Below, in pieces: positions 53,973-62,614 of a DNA stretch of 64,000 bases. How positions within the stretch are numbered: the first letter of the stretch is position 1; each line of letters starts with the position of its first letter. A model generated the notes under the pieces. It ran no database searches and was not told the origin of the DNA. It was given only the letters and a program-made list of their open reading frames with translations. The stretch comes from JAKVCB01 sp963578605 (GTDB taxonomy: Bacteria; Planctomycetota; Planctomycetia; Pirellulales; Lacipirellulaceae), in assembly GCA_963578605.1 (NCBI GenBank), contig CAUZEA010000018.1, forward strand, positions 5,623 to 69,622. Direction: 5' to 3'. A program made the position numbers and the translations under genes.

Positions 53973-55124
53973 TCACGCGTCGGCTGGCTCACACCCGCCA
54001 CTGGCCAATTCGGGTCTCGCTCCTCGATTCCAACCCGATAACCGGGCTGCATGGAAAGCCGCAAACATGTCCTGCTCGATGGCGTCACGAGCCGCGGACA
54101 TGAGCCGCTGGTAATAAGTCAAGTTGTGGATCGAGAGCAGGATAGGTCCCAGCATTTCGCCAGCCTGGAAAAGGTGCCGCAAATATCCCCGGCTGTGCCG
54201 GCAGGCAGGGCAGGGGCAGTCCGCCTCCAGGGGTGCCTCATCACGGGTATAGCATTGGTTTCGCAGGCGGAGTGGGCCCTCGTCGGTAAATGCCAGGGCG
54301 TTACGTCCGTTTCTGGTAGGTATGACACAATCGAACAGGTCGATGCCGCGGGCAATCGCCTCCAGTAAATCGAGCGGACGACCCACACCCATGAGATAGC
54401 GAGGGTGATTCGTTGGAAGTTGTGGCACCGTGAAATCGAGCGCTCGAACCATTGCTGCTGGCGGTTCACCAACGCTAAGACCGCCAATTGCGTAACCCGG
54501 GAAGTCAAGCTTTACGAGTTCCTGGGCCGACTCTTGCCGCAGTTCCGGATCGAGGCCACCCTGAACAATTGCGAATATTGCCTGGTTACTTCGAGTTTGG
54601 GCTTGCTGGCAACGCTCGGCCCAGCGAAGACTTCGCCGCATCGCATCGGCGACAACCGCGCGCTCGGCTGGCAGTGCGACGACGTGATCCAGCTGCATCG
54701 CTATGTCACTGCCCAGGGCTGCTTGAATGGCGATCGCCCGTTCCGGTGTAAGCTCCATGGCGGTACCGTCGATGTGAGAACAAAACCGCACTCCTGTTTC
54801 TTCGGTCTGTGCTCGATCGGCCAGGCTATAGACTTGAAAGCCACCGCTATCGGTGAGGATCGGCCCATCCCAGCCAAAGAATGTATGCAAGCCACCCAAA
54901 TCGGTGATCACGTCCTCGCCTGGACGCAAGGCGAGGTGGTACGTGTTGCCGAGAATCATCTGGGCCCCGGTTGCCCGGAGTTGATCGACGGTAACACCCT
55001 TGACAGTGCCTTGCGTTCCCACGGGCATGAAGGCAGGGGTTTGAACAGACCCGTGCGGGGTTTGGAACATTCCCCGACGTGCAGCAGAACCGGCATCGGT
55101 TCGCAACAACTCGTAGTGGAACAT
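53973..55124 (-). CDS. tgt: tRNA-guanine transglycosylase
   Basis: A 383-aa enzyme exchanging guanine for preQ1 at the wobble position of tRNAs with GUN anticodons. Seen: 'GVTVDQLRATGAQMILGNTY', 'PILTDSGGFQVYSLAD' with the catalytic Asp, 'GGLSVGEPPAAM', 'YLMGVGRPLDLLEAIARGID' then the nucleophile Asp in 'LFDCVIPTRNGRNA', and the zinc site with 'NQCYTRDEAPLEADCPCPAC' through 'RHLF'. The ATG at 55124 gives the usual N terminus. It is the first gene of the tgt-yajC-secDF block. Confidence 0.95.
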   Translation of the reverse strand: MFHYELLRTDAGSAARRGMFQTPHGSVQTPAFMPVGTQGTVKGVTVDQLRATGAQMILGNTYHLALRPGEDVITDLGGLHTFFGWDGPILTDSGGFQVYSLADRAQTEETGVRFCSHIDGTAMELTPERAIAIQAALGSDIAMQLDHVVALPAERAVVADAMRRSLRWAERCQQAQTRSNQAIFAIVQGGLDPELRQESAQELVKLDFPGYAIGGLSVGEPPAAMVRALDFTVPQLPTNHPRYLMGVGRPLDLLEAIARGIDLFDCVIPTRNGRNALAFTDEGPLRLRNQCYTRDEAPLEADCPCPACRHSRGYLRHLFQAGEMLGPILLSIHNLTYYQRLMSAARDAIEQDMFAAFHAARLSGWNRGARPELASGGCEPADA

Positions 55125-55276
55125 TGGGTGTGCCGAGTTTCGATTCTCAATTTTGGAATCTGGATGATGGGGGGATTCTGGATGATCGGGTGGCACACTC
55201 GTCCCCCATTCCGCAGCCGACTGCTGAACGTCAATCAACGGCCCCAGTTCGCCTGATCGCCGCGCAGTTTCAGGGC

Positions 55277-56602
55277 TCAATCGCCGCGGAGCTTGAGGCT
55301 TTGGATCGTAAGCTTTTCACGGATCTCGTTCAGGCTGGTCACACCGAAATTCTTGCATTCCAGCAAGTCGTCGCCGGTGCGACGGACCAGCTCGCCGATG
55401 GTTGAGAGCCCCAGGCGGACCATGCACTTGCGTGCCCGTACCGAGAGGTTCAGATCGGAGATGGGACGTTCGAGCATGGCTCGTTCGTCGGGCGAAAGCT
55501 CTTCGGGATTGTAGGCAGGTTCTTCTTCGCGTTTTTGGGCGGCGAACTGCCCGAGTTCTAATCCTTTTCCTTGCAGCATTTCGCGGATTTCGACCAGCGA
55601 TGTTTCACCAAAGTTCTTACTCGAAAGCAACTCCTGTTCGGTGGTTACGGTAAGATCGCCGAGGGTCATAACGCCAATTTTCTGCAAACAGTTGCGGCTG
55701 CGTACCGAGAGTTCGAAATCGGTGACGGGGATCGCCAGAATCTGCTGCAAGCGATCTTGTTGCCGCCGTGCGTCCTCATCGTAAAACATGTCACTAGAGG
55801 CATCTGCATCGCGGAAAAAAAGTCTTGCTCGTGTATGATTGGGGAATACGTCGAGAATGCGTTGGTAGCACTGTTTGGCCTTTTCGAATTCCTGAAAGTC
55901 TTCGTAAAGAACTCCCAGATTCAAAAGTGTACCCACGTGCGTTGGGAATTGTGCGGCAGCTCGCTCGTATAGATCTCGCGCATAATTGTCGTTGCCATTG
56001 CGGTCGTTTTCCAACGCCAGTCCGAACAAGGCACCGGCATGATTACCGTCGGCCGCGACTGCCCGTTCCAATAGCGCGACGACTTCCTGGGGATTGGTCC
56101 CCAGCATCTGTACGTTTGCCGCCCGTTCATAAAGGTACTGGGCCGTTTGTTCCACCGCTCCCGAAAGTGAATTCAGTACTTCCAGGGCGCGGTCGAGTTC
56201 ACCCATGTGGCGGAGTGCCTCTGCCTTGGCCAGGGAAATGATGTCGTGGTCATAACCGGCCTTTCCAGCCGATTCGTAGGCAGAAAGTGCCTCGGAATAT
56301 TGATCGAGTGTCAGGTGGGCCTTGCCGAGGAAAAAATTGGTCAGCGCGCCACCATCGGAATGCCTTAACGTTTGAATCGCCTCGGTATAGGAACCGAGTA
56401 AATATTGGCACACCCCTAATCGTGCCGACATCGCGGGGCTGCGGGTTTCTTGGGCTTTCAGTTCCTGAACGGCTTCGCGTAGTTCACGGTGGTTGGCGGG
56501 ATTCTGCGAGAGCGCCGCCGTGATCTGTTCAAGTTCCCGGGGCCCAAAAGCACTGGTGGACAGGACGATTTGCTTGATACTGGATTCAAAACCTATAGAC
56601 AT
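55277..56602 (-). CDS. TPR protein with two RNA polymerase alpha-CTD-like domains
   Basis: A 441-aa cytoplasmic protein. Seen: TPR repeats from about 60 to 260 ('ALTNFFLGKAHLTLDQYSEA', 'GTLLNLGVLYEDFQEFEKAK'), then two tandem domains matching the C-terminal domain of the RNA polymerase alpha subunit: about 291-350 with 'TDFELSVRSRNCLQKIGV' and 'LLSSKNFGETSLVEIREML', and about 379-438 with 'LNLSVRARKCMVRLGL' and 'ECKNFGVTSLNEIREK'. The equivalent of DNA-contacting Arg265 is kept in both (Arg301, Arg389), while Lys298 is replaced by Thr in both. This would let it bind UP-element-like DNA or transcription factors without polymerase. Between tRNA-Thr and tgt; its start is clear. Confidence 0.9.
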   Translation of the reverse strand: MSIGFESSIKQIVLSTSAFGPRELEQITAALSQNPANHRELREAVQELKAQETRSPAMSARLGVCQYLLGSYTEAIQTLRHSDGGALTNFFLGKAHLTLDQYSEALSAYESAGKAGYDHDIISLAKAEALRHMGELDRALEVLNSLSGAVEQTAQYLYERAANVQMLGTNPQEVVALLERAVAADGNHAGALFGLALENDRNGNDNYARDLYERAAAQFPTHVGTLLNLGVLYEDFQEFEKAKQCYQRILDVFPNHTRARLFFRDADASSDMFYDEDARRQQDRLQQILAIPVTDFELSVRSRNCLQKIGVMTLGDLTVTTEQELLSSKNFGETSLVEIREMLQGKGLELGQFAAQKREEEPAYNPEELSPDERAMLERPISDLNLSVRARKCMVRLGLSTIGELVRRTGDDLLECKNFGVTSLNEIREKLTIQSLKLRGD

Positions 56603-56746
56603 GCTTCGAAGACTCCGCTCGTTCGTAAATCACTCAAATGATAGAGACTGCTTGTTCAGGTGTGGGTCGCAAAGCCACCCACAAGTGAAAAGTATGGCGA
56701 ACAGTACTTCACCCCCGATTCCACGGCCTGCCGGTTGTCGACCAAG

Positions 56747-56820
56747 GGCCAGCGGGGGGAGTCGAACCCCCAACCCCCGCATTACGAATGCGGTGCTCTG
56801 CCGATTGAAGCTACGCTGGC
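56747..56820 (-). tRNA. tRNA-Thr (anticodon CGT)
   Basis: On the minus strand the sequence folds into a full cloverleaf: acceptor GCCAGCG/CGCTGGC, D arm GCTT/GAGC, anticodon stem CCGCA/TGCGG with loop TTCGTAA (anticodon CGT, reading ACG), five-base variable loop, and T arm GGGGG-TTCGACT-CCCCC. CCA is not encoded. It lies about 145 bp upstream of the TPR-alphaCTD gene. Confidence 0.95.
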
Positions 56821-57091
56821 GAGCATCAGTAACTTTTTATTCCACTTGCACTTACGCGTCGGCGCCAAGGAGTTCGCCTGCCAGTTTACCCGGTTATTCG
56901 CAGCATGCCCAGCTTGTTGCGGCATATTCCGAGGCGAATTCGTTGGCACCTCGGACCGGCAAACCCGTGATTTTAGCTTGGCGAAGGCAGGATCGCAATC
57001 GCACCCCCGCAGTAAAATTGGGCCTCCATCGCCCGCTGTGGCACTGTCAGGACGATTCCATATCGCCTCCACACCCCTGGTCGAATCGGAA

Positions 57092-58048
57092 TTACTTGCC
57101 CTGGTGCTCCATCTTCCAGCCAGGCAGCGTTACCGACGCTTGTGGCTCCACCAACTTGTCATAAATTTCCGGCCGACGGGCCTTTAAGTAGCGCCGGCCC
57201 GAAGCACCCTCGAACTTGTCCGGCGTTAACAGCCCCACGACCACGTCGTCTTTGAGTGCATGACTTTCGACAAGTACCTCGCCGTAAGGATCGAGGATCA
57301 TCGCCAGGCCTGGCTTGACCGTGTCGTAGTCCCAACCGATCGGATTTGTGAAAACCGCGTAGATCCCGTTTTCGTATGCCCGCGCCGGTAACCAACGCAT
57401 CAGCCAGTCGCGTCCTTTGGGACCTTGAAACTCCTGGCGGAGCCGCACCGGGTCGCGGTCGCGATTTTCCCACAGGCTCCGATCTACCGTCCCCCGCCCA
57501 GGCATCGCCGATGGCAGGCAACACGTCACGTGCGGCATGAAGATGATCTCGGCACCGTGCATTGTCGTAATCCGTACATTTTCCGGCAGGTTGTTGTCGT
57601 AGCAGATCATGAAGCCGACGCGGCAGCCCAAAAGGTCGATCACGTTGAAGCAATTCCCCGGAGAGAGGTGTGGATTTACAAACGGGTGCAGCTTGTGAAA
57701 TTTGGAGATGAACCCGTCCACCCCGACCGTCACGTAGCAGTTAAAGACATTTTCATCTGCGTCACGTTCGAGCAGGCCCGCCATAATCACCGTGTTGAGC
57801 CGGCGGGCAATATCACACAGGCGGCGCACTGAGGGGCCATCCGGCACGGGCTCGGCCACGTCCAACAGCTGCTGCTTGTCCAGTGGCTGGATCCAGCTAT
57901 AGCCGGGGATACATCCTTCGTGGAAGCTGACAATCTCGGCGCCCTGCTCGACGGCCTGCTGTGCGAGCGCTTCAATACGCGACAGGTTGTATTGCTGGTC
58001 GTTGTCGCGGTTCTCAAACTGCGCCGCCGCCACCCGGATTTCTCGCAT
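57092..58048 (-). CDS. Nitrilase-superfamily amidohydrolase
   Basis: A 318-aa carbon-nitrogen hydrolase. Seen: the full Glu-Lys-Cys triad: 'EIVSFHEGCIPGY' (Glu), 'ISKFHKLHPFVNP' (Lys) and 'VGFMICYDNNLPENVR' (Cys). 'MREIRVAAAQFENRDNDQQY' at the start matches the family. The substrate is unknown; the branch resembles N-carbamoylputrescine amidase/beta-ureidopropionase-like enzymes more than true nitrilases. The ATG at 58048 has a G-rich stretch upstream (GGGGGA). The gene is alone, close to an IS3 remnant. Confidence 0.9.
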   Translation of the reverse strand: MREIRVAAAQFENRDNDQQYNLSRIEALAQQAVEQGAEIVSFHEGCIPGYSWIQPLDKQQLLDVAEPVPDGPSVRRLCDIARRLNTVIMAGLLERDADENVFNCYVTVGVDGFISKFHKLHPFVNPHLSPGNCFNVIDLLGCRVGFMICYDNNLPENVRITTMHGAEIIFMPHVTCCLPSAMPGRGTVDRSLWENRDRDPVRLRQEFQGPKGRDWLMRWLPARAYENGIYAVFTNPIGWDYDTVKPGLAMILDPYGEVLVESHALKDDVVVGLLTPDKFEGASGRRYLKARRPEIYDKLVEPQASVTLPGWKMEHQGK

Positions 58049-58309
58049 CTTGGATTTCCCCCAGATAAGCTTCTCGCAGCGACCCTGGCCTGCGCCGTAG
58101 CAGACTGGCAAGACGGCGACGAATTGCACCCAAGATTATCGCGCCAAAGAGTGTCGTTGACAATGCCACCGCCATGGGCACCGACAGCCAGGTTGGTCAT
58201 TGACCCAAGTGTCTTCCTTAACCCTGTCCATTCGGTGAGTGACAGAATGGACCAGTTGAAATTTGAGGTCACTATGGGTGAATGACGAAGTGTTCCGTAC
58301 AACATATAC

Positions 58310-58573
58310 CGGGAAATTGGCCTAGAGTTTATAGCCAGGTCTGCTCGAGATTGGTTGGAGCAGGTAGAGGTCAAGACGCGATTTATCGCACCGGGAACCC
58401 TCTGGGAAACCGGAAACTTCGGGTTGTTAGGCGGCAAGCTGCAAGACCAGCTGCCAGCCGGCGAGATCTTGGAAATGCTGCTTCGAGCGAAGGTGCTTAA
58501 CCAAAGTTGGCGAGTTGCCTACAATACATGGAGACTCCACAGTGCCCTTGGCTGGTTGCCCTTGGCTGGTGGT
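58310..58573 (+). pseudogene. IS3-family transposase OrfB remnant
   Basis: An 88-codon stretch aligns with the end of IS3-type integrase cores: 'GLEFIARSARDWLEQVEVKT', 'RFIAPGTLWETGNF', 'KLQDQLPAGEILEMLLRAKV' and 'WRVAYNTWRLHSALGWLP', against the usual ..PEF.a....W.....v.T.fIePGsPWENGY.ESFngkLRDElL...iF....eAkvLie.WR..YNt.RPHSaLGy.. The catalytic Glu region (ENGYxESF) is replaced by ETGNFGLL, and the N-terminal two thirds of the transposase and the inverted repeats are missing. A 14-bp tandem duplication sits at its end (58543-58570). Confidence 0.85.
58543..58570. repeat. Perfect 14-bp tandem duplication
   Basis: tgcccttggctggt occurs at 58543-58556 and 58557-58570, in the end of the IS3 remnant. 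Confidence 0.9.
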
Positions 58574-58939
58574 TGGTCACTTGGGCCACACAGAATACCC
58601 ACAACGCGTGCCCCGAGAACGTCATCGGCGCATGGCCCGATGGTGCCTGCCGCCCTCAGGCTCGGTGACCTACCGGCCTGGCTGGCACTGTCCGTACCGC
58701 ACCCACAGTGGATATGCCTGTCGATTTGCGGAAAAGGAACGAGCGGGCCCGACCCCCTGAAGATTGTCTATCGTGCCGCCCGTGCCTCGAACAACGTGCC
58801 CGGTGTCGATGCAGGTATTAGCGAACTCGCCCCACAAATTTTTTCGGCAGAACAGAGCCCTTAGGATCCAGTCAGAATCACCGACGACAAAATAACGCGA
58901 GCAGCTGACATTATTCTGTCATGAACCACTCCATCCACC
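58574..58939. other. Gene-free stretch after IS3 remnant
   Basis: The open frame of the transposase remnant runs on to 58864, but the translated sequence loses all transposase similarity. No promoter or inverted repeat is recognised. Confidence 0.5.
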
Positions 58940-61390
58940 ATGAGCATTCGCGAAAAAATGAGTAAGAACGCAACATGGTTGTTGGTCGTGGTCGTCGTTG
59001 GGGTTGGCATCGCGGCGGTGGTGTGGTTTCGTCCGTCGGAACCCCTGCCTACGATCCAGCCCACCCACATTGTGCTGATCAGCATCGACACGTGTCGCGC
59101 GGACCACCTGGAGTGCTACGAACGACCAGCTTCGACGGGTGCCTCTGCCGCGTGGCAAGTCAGCGAGCCATACACCCCGAATCTTGACGCCCTCGCACAA
59201 GAGGGAATTCTGTTTGAAAACGTGGTCAGTCCAGCCCCGATAACGTTGCCGGCGCACAGCACCATGTTGACCGGCACCATTCCTCCTTATCACGGCGTAC
59301 ACGACAACGGCACGTATTATCTGGACGACGTTTTTACCACGTTGCCCGAGGTCCTGCGTGATCACGGTTTTGTCACCGGGGCAATCATCAGCGCCTTTGT
59401 CCTGGATTCCCGTTATGGCCTGGACCAGGGGTTCGACGACTATAACGACCGATTCGACGAACCGGGGGAGGTGGAACGCAAGGGCACCGAAACGACGTAC
59501 CACGCGTGCAACTGGCTCGACCAACACCAGCACGAGAGGGGTTTTCTGTTTCTGCATTATTTTGATCCGCACATGGACTACGAGGCACCAGGGCCTTGGG
59601 CAGACCGTTTTCTCGACCATCCGTACTCCGGCGAGATTGCCTACACGGACGATTGCATCGGCGAAGTTGTCAAGAAGCTCAAAGACCTGGGGATCTACGA
59701 TACGACGTTGCTGATTGTCACCAGTGACCACGGGGAAATGCTGGGAGAACATGGCGAAGTGACACACACGTACTTTATTTACCAGGGAGTGTTACGAGTC
59801 CCCTGGATCGTCAAGCTTCCCCGCTCGGTGGGTGCCGGCCCGGTGGAGGTCGGCAAAACCGAGCCCCGCAGAATTGATGCCTTGGTGGGAGTGGTCGACA
59901 TTGCGCCAACCATCTGCGGGCTGGTCGGCATCGAAATGCCCGCTCCGGTTCAGGGGACGGACCGCTCTGGGTGGATCTGGGGCCGCCCGCCTGGCGACGC
60001 CCAGCGACCGCAGTACTGCGAAAGCATCACACCGACCAGGTACAACGCCGATCCCCTTTGTGGACTGGTCACTCCCGGCTGGAAATTCATTCACACAACA
60101 CGGCCTGAATTATACGATCTCCAGGCCGACGCCGGTGAGACGAGCAATTTGGTCGACCACGATCCCGAACGTGCGAATGCCATGCTCAAGCAACTGCAAG
60201 AGATGTTACAGATCCAGTCGCCCCACAAGGGGAGCAATCCATCCTTGCAAGATGAACAGTCGGTCCAAAATCTCAACCAACTGGGTTATGTCTCTGGTAC
60301 CGCGCCGGCTCACGACAACATTTTCACCCTCGACCCCACGCGGGGTGACCCCAAAGATTTGATCACCCTGCACGATCCGGCAAGCCAGGTGCACGGGCAC
60401 ATTCACCACAAGGAGTTTGCGCTGGCACGAGAGATTTGCGAAAAACTGGTGAGTCAACACCCTGGAATCAGTGAAGGGCATTTTTTGTTGGCGAAAATTG
60501 CGACCGAGGAGGGCAAGCATGCCGAGGCAGCAGACCACTTGACCCGGTACCTGGTGATCAAGCCTGATGACCCGGTTGGCCACAACCGCCTGGGTCGAGT
60601 CCTGTGGGAACAGGGACATCCGGACCGTGCCGTGCGAGCTTATCATCGCGCCCTGGAATTAAATCCCCTGCTCCCCGAAGCGCACGGCGATCTAGGTATT
60701 TTATTGGTGCGACAAGGTGAACTCGACGAGGGCATTGGGCATTTGCGAAGGGCGGTCGAACTGAAGACGGAATCTGATGTGGCACATCGATTCCTGGCAG
60801 ATGCTTTGTCGACACAGCAGGAATTCGAGCAGGCGGCGCACCATTATGATCAAGCGATTCAGCTCAATGCCGGGAACGGGGCCGCCCATGCCGGCCTGGT
60901 CCGGATCCTGAACACACAGGGACGTCAAGGCGAGGCGATCGAGCATCTTCGCCAGGCCATCGCGGTGAATCCAGATTTTGTCACCGCCCACCAAACCCTG
61001 GGGGAATTGTTGCAATCGCAAGGAAAGCTGGTAGAGGCGCTCAAGCATTTCCGTTGCGCAATGGTCCTCAAGCCAGATTCGGTCGCCCTGATGAACAACG
61101 TGGCCTGGGTTTTGGCTACGCATCCCGATCAGGATGTGAGGCAAGCCGAAGAAGCACTGCACATTGCCCAGCGTGCTGTCAACGAAACAGGCCAGACCAA
61201 TCCCGTGGTGCTTGACACGCTGGCGGCGGCCTACGCCAATGCCAACCAATACGACCTGGCGGTCAGCACCGCGAGGTCAGCGCTGGAGTTACTCACCCAG
61301 CCCAGTCAGGAGGTTCTCAAAAAGAAAATTCTCGGTCGCTTGTCCCTGTATGAACAGGAACAAGCCTACCGAGAATCGAATATCCATTGA
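58940..61390 (+). CDS. Sulfatase-like (alkaline phosphatase superfamily) protein with TPR repeats
   Basis: An 816-aa protein. Seen: N-terminal transmembrane anchor (about 11-30), then an arylsulfatase-type domain with 'HIVLISIDTCRADHLECYE' (metal Asp), 'SPAPITLPAHSTMLTG', where the sulfatase Cys/Ser is Thr102 and the following Arg is His, 'LIVTSDHGEMLGEHG' and 'PELYDLQADAGETSNL'. From about 470 to 810, TPR repeats such as 'RLGRVLWEQGHPDRAVRAYH' follow. Because the C/SxPxR formylglycine motif is absent (TLPAH instead), it is more likely a phospho-transferase/phosphodiesterase-like enzyme than a sulfatase. Convergent with the PEP-CTERM gene (5-bp gap). Confidence 0.88.
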   Translation: MSIREKMSKNATWLLVVVVVGVGIAAVVWFRPSEPLPTIQPTHIVLISIDTCRADHLECYERPASTGASAAWQVSEPYTPNLDALAQEGILFENVVSPAPITLPAHSTMLTGTIPPYHGVHDNGTYYLDDVFTTLPEVLRDHGFVTGAIISAFVLDSRYGLDQGFDDYNDRFDEPGEVERKGTETTYHACNWLDQHQHERGFLFLHYFDPHMDYEAPGPWADRFLDHPYSGEIAYTDDCIGEVVKKLKDLGIYDTTLLIVTSDHGEMLGEHGEVTHTYFIYQGVLRVPWIVKLPRSVGAGPVEVGKTEPRRIDALVGVVDIAPTICGLVGIEMPAPVQGTDRSGWIWGRPPGDAQRPQYCESITPTRYNADPLCGLVTPGWKFIHTTRPELYDLQADAGETSNLVDHDPERANAMLKQLQEMLQIQSPHKGSNPSLQDEQSVQNLNQLGYVSGTAPAHDNIFTLDPTRGDPKDLITLHDPASQVHGHIHHKEFALAREICEKLVSQHPGISEGHFLLAKIATEEGKHAEAADHLTRYLVIKPDDPVGHNRLGRVLWEQGHPDRAVRAYHRALELNPLLPEAHGDLGILLVRQGELDEGIGHLRRAVELKTESDVAHRFLADALSTQQEFEQAAHHYDQAIQLNAGNGAAHAGLVRILNTQGRQGEAIEHLRQAIAVNPDFVTAHQTLGELLQSQGKLVEALKHFRCAMVLKPDSVALMNNVAWVLATHPDQDVRQAEEALHIAQRAVNETGQTNPVVLDTLAAAYANANQYDLAVSTARSALELLTQPSQEVLKKKILGRLSLYEQEQAYRESNIH

Positions 61391-61395
61391 CTGGT

Positions 61396-62175
61396 TTACT
61401 TTCGGCGACGACAACCAATCATGCCCGTCAGACCCAAGCCCAACAGCAGCAGTGCCGACGGTTCAGGAACGTTAGCTTCGAGGCTAACGAGGCCATAATG
61501 GGCGTCTGCCTCGCCCGCACCAGCCATCCGGCCAAAGCCAAATTCGGCGCGGTCGATCGCGCCGGGAAAGTCTGACCGGCTTATCGCGGGACCATCAACT
61601 ACTCCGTTCGCCCACAGCGTTATTTCGTCATCTGCGGGGTTGGTGTTTCCTTTGCCGTCCAACACAATTTTATAGGTATTCCAGGCGGTTGGATCGGTAT
61701 CGCCAATCTCCGGGGGAGAATCGATGCCATGACCGCTAGCCTGCCGATAGAAGGCCCCAGGGTTCTGCCAACTGAAATCAGTGCCGTCATACATAATTAC
61801 GTCAAACATATTCAAGCCATCCTGAACATACATGTATACTGTCCTGTCCCTGACAGCCTTGTTTACCTTGACCTGCAGCGTGGCTGTCCACCCGTACTGA
61901 CTTTCTACGATTTCTTCCAGTTTGTTATCAGGTGAGCCTGAATAACCGGTGCCGGTGCCCACGGTCCTGTAGAACCCAGAGCCAGCCGTAGAGCTCATGT
62001 GCCAGTTGGCCGGTGGGCCAGCCTCGGAAGTGCCCGTGGCCCCTGCTTGGGGGGCAAAGCCCTGTGTAGCTGGGTTCACGCCACCAGAGGTCATAATTGC
62101 CGCGTCTACGACAGTTGTCCCAACGAATGCGGTTACTACAAAAACCGCCAAGGCTATGATCATTGTCCTGTTCAT
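61396..62175 (-). CDS. PEP-CTERM exported protein
   Basis: A 259-aa exported protein. Seen: signal peptide 'MNRTMIIALAVFVVTAFVG', a LamG/jelly-roll-like body ('YGWTATLQVKVNKAVRDRTV', 'VYMYVQDGLNMFDVIMYDG', 'TYKIVLDGKGNTNPADDEIT'), and the C-terminal sorting signal 'VPEPSALLLLGLGLTGM' with terminal CRRRK. PEP-CTERM proteins are processed by exosortase and usually become envelope or matrix proteins. GGGAGA lies eight bases before the chosen ATG. Its body is homologous to the other PEP-CTERM protein at 62615-63691. Confidence 0.88.
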   Translation of the reverse strand: MNRTMIIALAVFVVTAFVGTTVVDAAIMTSGGVNPATQGFAPQAGATGTSEAGPPANWHMSSTAGSGFYRTVGTGTGYSGSPDNKLEEIVESQYGWTATLQVKVNKAVRDRTVYMYVQDGLNMFDVIMYDGTDFSWQNPGAFYRQASGHGIDSPPEIGDTDPTAWNTYKIVLDGKGNTNPADDEITLWANGVVDGPAISRSDFPGAIDRAEFGFGRMAGAGEADAHYGLVSLEANVPEPSALLLLGLGLTGMIGCRRRK

Positions 62176-62614
62176 TAAATCGTCTCCCATTGTAAATTCT
62201 AAAGCCAACTAAGGAGTTGCATTTATTGCCACCTGGCGAAAAAAAAACCACTGTCGTCCTGGGCACGTTTAGGCACAGGCCGATAGGGGTCTTTTTTTTG
62301 CATCCAAATTGTGGCGAAACATTAGCTTTCTCTCCTTTTTACCCAATCACCAACCCGTTTTCGTCCATAGCAAAGGCAAAACAAGGGCCGGACCATACAG
62401 TATTAGTTGCAAACGGCCTGATTGTGTTGTCAACGATTCACCGGGGTTTTTCTCGGTATTTTTTTCGGGGCGGCGTTTGCAATATTTCTCGGCGCCCTGT
62501 GGCTTGGTCAAATCGCGGTAAGTGGTGTTCCAGTTGTGAGATAGAAGATAACCTGCCGAACCAGTTACCGCGCTTAGGCAGTTGCCTTCTGATTTTCTCG
62601 GCCGTGGTTACCAC
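62176..62614. other. Gene-free stretch between the two PEP-CTERM genes
   Basis: Contains long A and T runs (for example near 62239-62247 and 62291-62299) that might act as a promoter or weak terminator, but no gene. Both neighbours are on the minus strand. Confidence 0.5.

Noticed and set aside
58355..58864. Open frame as a complete gene
   Set aside because: Only its first part resembles an IS3 transposase; the remainder is unrelated DNA read by chance, so it is listed as a remnant.
58940..61390. Plain arylsulfatase
   Set aside because: The C/SxPxR maturation motif is absent; Thr and His occupy its key positions.
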